From: Acidobacteriota bacterium
GTDB taxonomy: Bacteria > Acidobacteriota > Blastocatellia > Pyrinomonadales > Pyrinomonadaceae
Assembly: GCA_013813755.1 (NCBI GenBank)
Contig: JACCRD010000034.1
Span: 1-6,206 of the forward strand
Direction: 5' to 3'
DNA length: 6,206 nt
In this document: one piece after another, positions 5,522-6,206 of the stretch
Position numbering within the stretch: the first letter of the stretch is position 1
How the letters are laid out: every line of letters starts with the position of its first letter
Notes under the pieces: model-generated
What the model saw: only the letters and a program-made list of their open reading frames with translations
Database searches by the model: none
What the model was told of the DNA's origin: nothing
Position numbers and translations under genes: made by a program

Positions 5522-6206
5522 ATGCACAAAAATCTACGTTCTTTTATTGAAGTGCTGCGCCGCGAAAATGAGTTGTTAGAAATAGAAGCGGAAGTTGACC
5601 CTTATTTGGAACTTGCTGAAATTCATCGGTGCGTCATTGAAGAACAAGGCAAAGCGCTGCTTTTCAAAAATGTAAAAAAATCAAAATTTCCGGTGGTTAC
5701 TAATTTGTTTGGAACTGCAAGGCGCATCGATCTCGGTTTTGGGAAAAACCCCCAGGAACTGGTCAGAAAAGCCGTCGAAATGGTTGAAGTTCTCCTGCCT
5801 CCGAAACCGAAGGAACTTTGGAATTACAGAAATCTCGCTTTAACCGCACTAAAATTAGGCACCAAAAAGGTTTCCAAGGCTCCGGTTCTGGAAGTCTCGC
5901 AAAATCCTGTGAATCTTGCGGAACTTCCGATTCTGACGACATGGCAGGAGGACGGCGGCGCGTTTATTACTCTTCCGCTTGTTTATACCGAAAGTGCTTC
6001 GTCCGGTAAACATAACTTGGGAATGTATCGCATCCAGCGATTTGACGAGCGAATCACCGGCATTCACTGGCAAATCGGCAAAGGCGGCGGTTTTCATTAT
6101 CACGAAGCCGAAAAACTCAATCAATCCTTACCCGTCACTATTTTTCTGGGCGGCGCGCCCGCGATGATCCTATCGGCAATCGCGCCGCTGCCCGAAGACG
6201 TTCCCG
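5522..6206 (+). CDS. UbiD family decarboxylase, N-terminal part (cut by window edge)
   Basis: UbiD enzymes remove CO2 from aromatic or unsaturated acids using prenylated FMN made by UbiX, usually in ubiquinone or menaquinone synthesis. The visible 228 codons run open to the right edge. They begin with MHKNLRSFIEVLRREN, then EVDPYLELAEI (24-34), a typical N-terminal pattern. The cofactor and metal motif NLGMYR is at 165-170, followed by GIHWQIGKGGGFHYHEAE at 180-197 and the strand PVTIFLGGAPAMIL at 204-217. The HWQ segment resembles the menaquinone-pathway branch (SCO4490/MqnL-like) more than E. coli UbiD, as recalled. The catalytic Glu would lie just past the edge, so activity cannot be judged. 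Family members are usually about 480-620 aa, so well over half may be missing. The ATG fits the family start, but its ribosome site is weak (GCGAAGAAA region) and the frame is open upstream, with TTG at 5492 as an alternative. No strong promoter is seen in 5437-5521, and no UbiX or other quinone gene is in view. Confidence 0.88.
   Translation, partial: MHKNLRSFIEVLRRENELLEIEAEVDPYLELAEIHRCVIEEQGKALLFKNVKKSKFPVVTNLFGTARRIDLGFGKNPQELVRKAVEMVEVLLPPKPKELWNYRNLALTALKLGTKKVSKAPVLEVSQNPVNLAELPILTTWQEDGGAFITLPLVYTESASSGKHNLGMYRIQRFDERITGIHWQIGKGGGFHYHEAEKLNQSLPVTIFLGGAPAMILSAIAPLPEDVP

Noticed and set aside
5531..5540. AATCTACGTT repeats the 10 bases at 2521-2530 that include the left arm of the peptidase dyad
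   Set aside because: Here it is coding sequence of the decarboxylase and has no matching second arm, so a shared operator is not supported.

Overview
The window carries four complete genes and one gene cut by the right edge, all on the + strand. No RNA gene, mobile element, CRISPR array or integration scar was seen. The coding DNA has moderate GC with many A/T-ending codons, and the short spacers are very AT-rich. The M16 peptidase pair with Sec signals and the style of the proteins suggest a Gram-negative chromosome, possibly an acidobacterium of the Blastocatellia type. That placement is an impression from protein style, not a computed result.

Region 1 (1-1591): an AT-rich leader with two candidate promoters precedes a thiolase (acetyl-CoA acetyltransferase, 397 aa). 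A strong hairpin terminator follows it.

Region 2 (1592-2569): a 3-hydroxybutyryl-CoA dehydrogenase of the clostridial Hbd type (283 aa). With the thiolase it gives two consecutive steps, either 2 acetyl-CoA to acetoacetyl-CoA to (S)-3-hydroxybutyryl-CoA, or the reverse in fatty-acid or butyrate breakdown. The hairpin between them suggests separate or attenuated transcription.

Region 3 (2570-5402): two exported M16-family proteins that overlap by ATGA. The first has the zinc site HxxEH but lacks the Arg/Tyr pair of the C-terminal domain. The second has lost every zinc-site residue but keeps Arg/Tyr. This reciprocal loss points to an obligate heterodimeric periplasmic peptidase and is the most interesting observation here. 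A perfect TATAAT and an 8-bp dyad lie just upstream, and a hairpin terminator lies just downstream.

Region 4 (5403-6206): the N-terminal 228 codons of a UbiD-family decarboxylase that uses prenylated FMN, resembling the menaquinone-pathway branch. It runs off the window before its catalytic glutamate would appear.

The genes look like ordinary core metabolism plus a periplasmic protease. I saw no convincing evidence of a wholly new system.
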